Of a DNA stretch of 8,639 nucleotides, positions 5,839-8,639 are shown piece after piece. The DNA is from Thermoplasmata archaeon (GTDB taxonomy: Archaea; Thermoplasmatota; Penumbrarchaeia; Penumbrarchaeales; EX4484-36). The first letter of the stretch is position 1. The number at the start of each line of letters is the position of its first letter. A program made the translations under genes and the position numbers. The notes beneath the pieces were generated by a model. It had not been told where the DNA came from. It did not search any database and saw only the letters and a list, made by a program, of their open reading frames with translations. The stretch is taken from positions 1-8,639 of the forward strand of contig JAGHBW010000079.1 in the NCBI GenBank assembly GCA_021160765.1, read 5' to 3'.

Positions 5839-6150
5839 ATGAGATTGCAGCCGATAAAAAGAGGGCATAAGAAGAACTTAGAAGGGGACGGGCTTAAAAG
5901 AATCCTTGAAGAGGTTTTTGGTGCTGATAAAGTGGTGGAGGTTGATGGGAGATATGAGGTCACCTATGGGGCGCTTAATCCCCTCCGCACCTGGCTTGAG
6001 GATAAGGGCCTAGCAGTTGAGACCGTCATGAAGAAGGATGTCTCTGATGATGTGGCGGCAGACACTATTAAAAAATACAACACATTCCTGGACAAGGCCA
6101 CAGGATACACCGCCAAAGAGAGAATAAAGAGGGCCAGGAAAGGGGCCTAG
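5839..6150 (+). CDS. small conserved archaeal protein, COG4004/DUF5611-like
   Basis: This 103-residue soluble protein has no signal peptide or membrane segment. It starts MRLQPIKRGHKKNLEGDGLK, continues with a helix and a strand-rich GRYEVTYGAL, then NPLRTWLEDKGLAVETVM, and ends in a basic helix TAKERIKRARKGA. The opening PIKRGHKKNLE and the size resemble the small archaeal family I recall as COG4004/DUF5611, of which the Thermoplasma protein Ta0095 has a solved structure. I could not confirm this by search. No function is known. The lysine/arginine-rich tail could favour nucleic-acid contact, which is speculation. It follows radA by 47 bases and its TAG stop overlaps the stop of the convergent surface-protein gene. 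Confidence 0.75.
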   Translation: MRLQPIKRGHKKNLEGDGLKRILEEVFGADKVVEVDGRYEVTYGALNPLRTWLEDKGLAVETVMKKDVSDDVAADTIKKYNTFLDKATGYTAKERIKRARKGA

Positions 6151-6520
6151 ATGTAACCAGTCGCCCCACAGTTGGGGCAGACGACCGCCCCCTTGTGATC
6201 CCGTGGGACGGTAAACTTCTCCCCGCACTTGGGACAACGGAGCATTATCTTCTCTTCCCTCATCTCCTTAAGCTCTTTCAGAACGTCTACGGGGACCCTT
6301 CCCTTTGCTTTGCATGAGGGGCAGGTCATAAAGGGTTTGGGCTCCGTGATATAGAACACCTCCCCACATACCGGACATACCACCGGCACCCCCATTTTTT
6401 CCTCCATGCCCTCCCCCTCCTTCTCTATAACACCCCTGGCACCGCAGTAGGGACACCTCAAGCGTATCGGATAAGACTCCTCCCCCTCCCAATCAAAGTA
6501 CTTTCCACATCGTGGACAAT
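6147..6520 (-). other. three tandem C4 zinc ribbons at the C-terminus of the surface protein
   Basis: Twelve cysteines form three C-P-x-C ... C-P-x-C ribbons (HCPRCGKYFDW/RCPYCGARG; VCPVCGEVFY/TCPSCKAKG; RCPKCGEKFT/VCPNCGATG). All key cysteines are present, so each ribbon should bind one zinc. They follow a membrane helix and a proline-rich linker and so should face the cytoplasm. Confidence 0.85.
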
Positions 6521-8639
6521 GAACCCGTAAGTGAAGCTTGCCCTTCTCTTCTTTCTCCTGTGGTGCTGGGGACGGTGGTGGAGGAGGGGTTGCTGATGGC
6601 GTAGACTCTGGGAGGGGAGTGAGCTCAATACTCCTCGCCTTGCCTCTAAGATACAGTATGAGAATCAACAATATTACAATCACAACGATAAGAACGGCGT
6701 AGATGGAACTAAAACCTCCCCCTCCCTCCTCTTTATTCCTGACATTGACCTGGATCTCCTTTTTTATTTCAATGCCGGAGACAACAGCCTTTATCTTTAT
6801 TGTATGAAGGCCATCTTCAACCAGCGTTGTGTCCCATCTATAGCTGAAGGTTCTGTATGAGCCTCCTTCCGGAACTGCATCTACAAAAGCAGCCCCATCT
6901 ATGGAGATGAGAACCTCCTCAACTTTGAATCCTGTTGGCGCGGGTACATTACCTGTTATGTAAATAACGCCTGATACCTCTGCATATGGTGAAGGGGTGG
7001 TTATCTCTATTTCCGGAAGGGAGAGCACCTCCACGTCCATCTGGAATGTGGAGTTGACATAACCGTCGGAGACCGTCAACGTGATGGTGAAAACACCGGA
7101 GGAGAGATATGTATGACTGACCTTGACCCCGCTTCCTCTCGCTCCGTCCCCAAAGTCCCAGAGAATTGTTATTGAATCTCCATCAGGGTCGCTTGAGCTC
7201 TCAGCGGTGAAGTCAAGCTTCTGACCCACTAAAGCCCTATTTGGACCCTCTGCCTCGGCCACAGGCGGTCTGTTCACAATCACTGTAACCTTGAAAACAG
7301 CCCATGCCCCCCGGGGGTCAGTGACGTTGAGCAACACTGTGTGCTTTCCAGCTTCGCGGAAGGTTGCTGTGACGACCTTCCCTTCCAGGTCACAATCGTT
7401 GTCTGGGACGCCGTCACCATCCGAGTCTGAGGTGGGATCCAGGTCCCAGCAGTAGGATAGATTGTCAACCTCCGGCGGGGTTATCCTGCCGTCCCCGTTC
7501 AGATCGTCATCGGGGTCATAGGAGAGTGAGGCATCAAGGGTGGCCTGAACGGAATAGGATTTGAGGGTGACTATAACAGGAGATTTGGCGCGGGCAACAG
7601 GCGGGGTGTTGGGGGGCAAAACGGTGACGTGGAAGTTAACCACCCTCCACGCTGTTGGGTCGCTCACGTTAAGATAGGCGGTGTATTCCCCGGGGACGGT
7701 GTAGGTGTAGGTAATGGACTTCCCTGCAATATCCCACCTGCCATCTCCGTCCATGTCCCACTGATATGTGAGGGGATCCCCATCCGGGTCTGTGGCATCC
7801 GCAGTCAGGTTCACCGGCTCACCTGAGATTGCCTGAAGGTCCTGTGGGGTCACCACCTCAGGCGGCTGATTCACAAAAATAACGTGCTCTGCAGTGGCAG
7901 TGGAGTTGGAGATGGAGCCATCGGAGACTCTCAGGGTTACTGTATAGTTCCCGCCGCTCTGATAGATGTGGTTTACCTCCCTTCCGTGAAGGTATGTTCC
8001 ATCGCCCATCTCCCAGGTGAAGGTCAGGTTGTCTCCGTCTGGGTCTGTGGCCTCTGCGGAGAGATGCACACTCTCACCCACATTGACTCTTGAAGGTGCG
8101 ATTATAGAAACGGATGGGGGACGGTTGTAAACTGTAATATTCACAGATGTTGAGGTGTTGAACTCCCCGTCGTCCGTGTAAAGTGTTATGAGATGCCTTC
8201 CCTCAGGGAGGGATGCTTCAATCATCTCTCCGGAGCCGAGATACCCGCTTATGTTGGAAAACCAGAAATATCTGAGTGAAGAGATGTTCTCATCCCAGGT
8301 GCCTGATGAGGAGAAAACTATAACGGTGTTCTTGGGATATGTAGAGTTTTCTCTTGGGGATGATATGTGGGGAAGAGGTGGCCTGTTCCTGTGGGGGTGA
8401 ACAGTAATCCTAACGGATGAAAAGGATGTGAGGTTCTCACTGTCCGTCACGTTCAGCGTGATCAGGTACTCCCCGGTGGAGAGGGAGACCCAGCCGTACC
8501 TCTCCGTGAGGAGAGTTCTGTTCTCCCCTGTATTGATCTCCTTCGCATACCACCTGAAGGTCAGGTTCCCCCCCTCCGGGTCGTAGGATGAGTTGGCGGA
8601 CAGGAAGACCCCCTCATCAGCGTACCAGGTGCTCCCATC
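6147..8639 (-). CDS. PKD-repeat surface protein with one TM helix and three C-terminal zinc ribbons, 5' end outside the window
   Basis: The open frame enters at base 8639 and gives 830 visible residues; a GTG at 8450 is internal to the first visible repeat and is not the start. Outside the cell there are about six PKD/Ig-like domains, with repeats of DPDGDxLTFxW, MGDG or FGDG, GxYTVTLxVSDG and NRPP linkers, and many N-x-S/T sequons. The fourth PKD (about residues 343-456) has an acidic insert. A final Ig-like domain (about 541-634) is followed by a short glycine linker, a single helix YAVLIVVIVILLILILYL (about 647-664), a proline-rich segment and a cytoplasmic tail. The tail holds three zinc ribbons with CPxC pairs at visible residues 708/711 and 729/732, 755/758 and 773/776, 802/805 and 821/824. 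PKD proteins usually mediate adhesion or form part of the archaeal cell surface; the zinc ribbons suggest an inner binding role. The signal peptide and any N-terminal domain lie outside the window. Confidence 0.9.
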   Translation of the reverse strand, partial: DGSTWYADEGVFLSANSSYDPEGGNLTFRWYAKEINTGENRTLLTERYGWVSLSTGEYLITLNVTDSENLTSFSSVRITVHPHRNRPPLPHISSPRENSTYPKNTVIVFSSSGTWDENISSLRYFWFSNISGYLGSGEMIEASLPEGRHLITLYTDDGEFNTSTSVNITVYNRPPSVSIIAPSRVNVGESVHLSAEATDPDGDNLTFTWEMGDGTYLHGREVNHIYQSGGNYTVTLRVSDGSISNSTATAEHVIFVNQPPEVVTPQDLQAISGEPVNLTADATDPDGDPLTYQWDMDGDGRWDIAGKSITYTYTVPGEYTAYLNVSDPTAWRVVNFHVTVLPPNTPPVARAKSPVIVTLKSYSVQATLDASLSYDPDDDLNGDGRITPPEVDNLSYCWDLDPTSDSDGDGVPDNDCDLEGKVVTATFREAGKHTVLLNVTDPRGAWAVFKVTVIVNRPPVAEAEGPNRALVGQKLDFTAESSSDPDGDSITILWDFGDGARGSGVKVSHTYLSSGVFTITLTVSDGYVNSTFQMDVEVLSLPEIEITTPSPYAEVSGVIYITGNVPAPTGFKVEEVLISIDGAAFVDAVPEGGSYRTFSYRWDTTLVEDGLHTIKIKAVVSGIEIKKEIQVNVRNKEEGGGGFSSIYAVLIVVIVILLILILYLRGKARSIELTPLPESTPSATPPPPPSPAPQEKEEKGKLHLRVHCPRCGKYFDWEGEESYPIRLRCPYCGARGVIEKEGEGMEEKMGVPVVCPVCGEVFYITEPKPFMTCPSCKAKGRVPVDVLKELKEMREEKIMLRCPKCGEKFTVPRDHKGAVVCPNCGATGYI
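7392..7520 (-). other. acidic, cysteine-flanked insert in a PKD domain, possible calcium site
   Basis: Within the fourth PKD domain the protein reads DPDDDLNGDGRITPPE and later DSDGDGVPDNDCD. Both resemble dockerin/EF-hand-like or thrombospondin type 3 calcium loops (DxNxDGxI and DxDGDGVxD). Two cysteines, in SYCWD and NDCDL, are the only ones in the visible extracellular part and could form a disulphide. Calcium binding is inferred from the motif. Confidence 0.6.

Noticed and set aside
7629..8400. Three plus-strand open frames inside the PKD gene
   Set aside because: They are antisense to repeated PKD codons and show no independent motif or start signal.
8450..8450. GTG as start of the surface protein
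   Set aside because: The frame stays open for 63 more codons to the window edge and encodes the first part of the same PKD domain (SSYDPEGG, STGEYLITLN), so the gene is cut by the window.

Overview
The window looks like a chromosomal segment of a euryarchaeon, most likely from the Thermoplasmata or a related lineage. The evidence is archaeal-type RadA with an N-terminal helix-hairpin-helix region, archaeal pelota, archease, a short protein resembling the archaeal COG4004/DUF5611 family, AT-rich TATA/BRE-type promoters 25-35 bases ahead of starts, and heavy use of AGG/AGA for arginine. The lineage is inferred from gene content and general family knowledge; the archaeal assignment is strong, the class-level one moderate. 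Nothing suggests a phage, plasmid, insertion sequence, CRISPR array or RNA gene.

Layout: (1) Bases 1-2042, minus strand: a two-gene unit of a double-HTH regulator followed by pelota (pelA). The pelota frame leaves the window at base 1, only a few residues before its expected end. Pelota starts with TTG inside a TTGA overlap with the regulator's stop, behind a strong GGAGGTG. (2) Bases 2043-2104: a compact divergent promoter whose TATA element is a perfect 10-base palindrome, serving the regulator leftward and archease rightward. (3) Bases 2105-3546, plus strand: archease, then a bactofilin-like beta-helix protein whose coding sequence clearly extends upstream of its first conventional start codon. 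(4) Bases 3672-4757, plus strand: a second double-HTH regulator, a paralogue of the first. (5) Bases 4841-6150, plus strand: radA and a small COG4004/DUF5611-like protein. (6) Bases 6147-8639, minus strand: the C-terminal 830 residues of a large surface protein with PKD/Ig-like repeats, one membrane helix and three cytoplasmic zinc ribbons. It converges on the COG4004-like gene, and both stop codons lie in one CTAG.

Functionally, pelota (rescue of stalled ribosomes, no-go decay) and archease (activation of the RtcB RNA ligase) both belong to RNA and translation quality control, and they share a divergent control region with an uncharacterised regulator. RadA is the recombinase for homologous repair. 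The two paralogous regulators bracket the archease and bactofilin genes. The most noteworthy observations are the gapless internal duplication in the bactofilin-like protein, which shows its true start is not at a normal start codon; the twin (HTH + alpha/beta)x2 regulators; the PKD-membrane-triple zinc ribbon protein; the symmetric divergent TATA box; and an excess of the octamer CCCCGGGG (6 copies in 8.6 kb).
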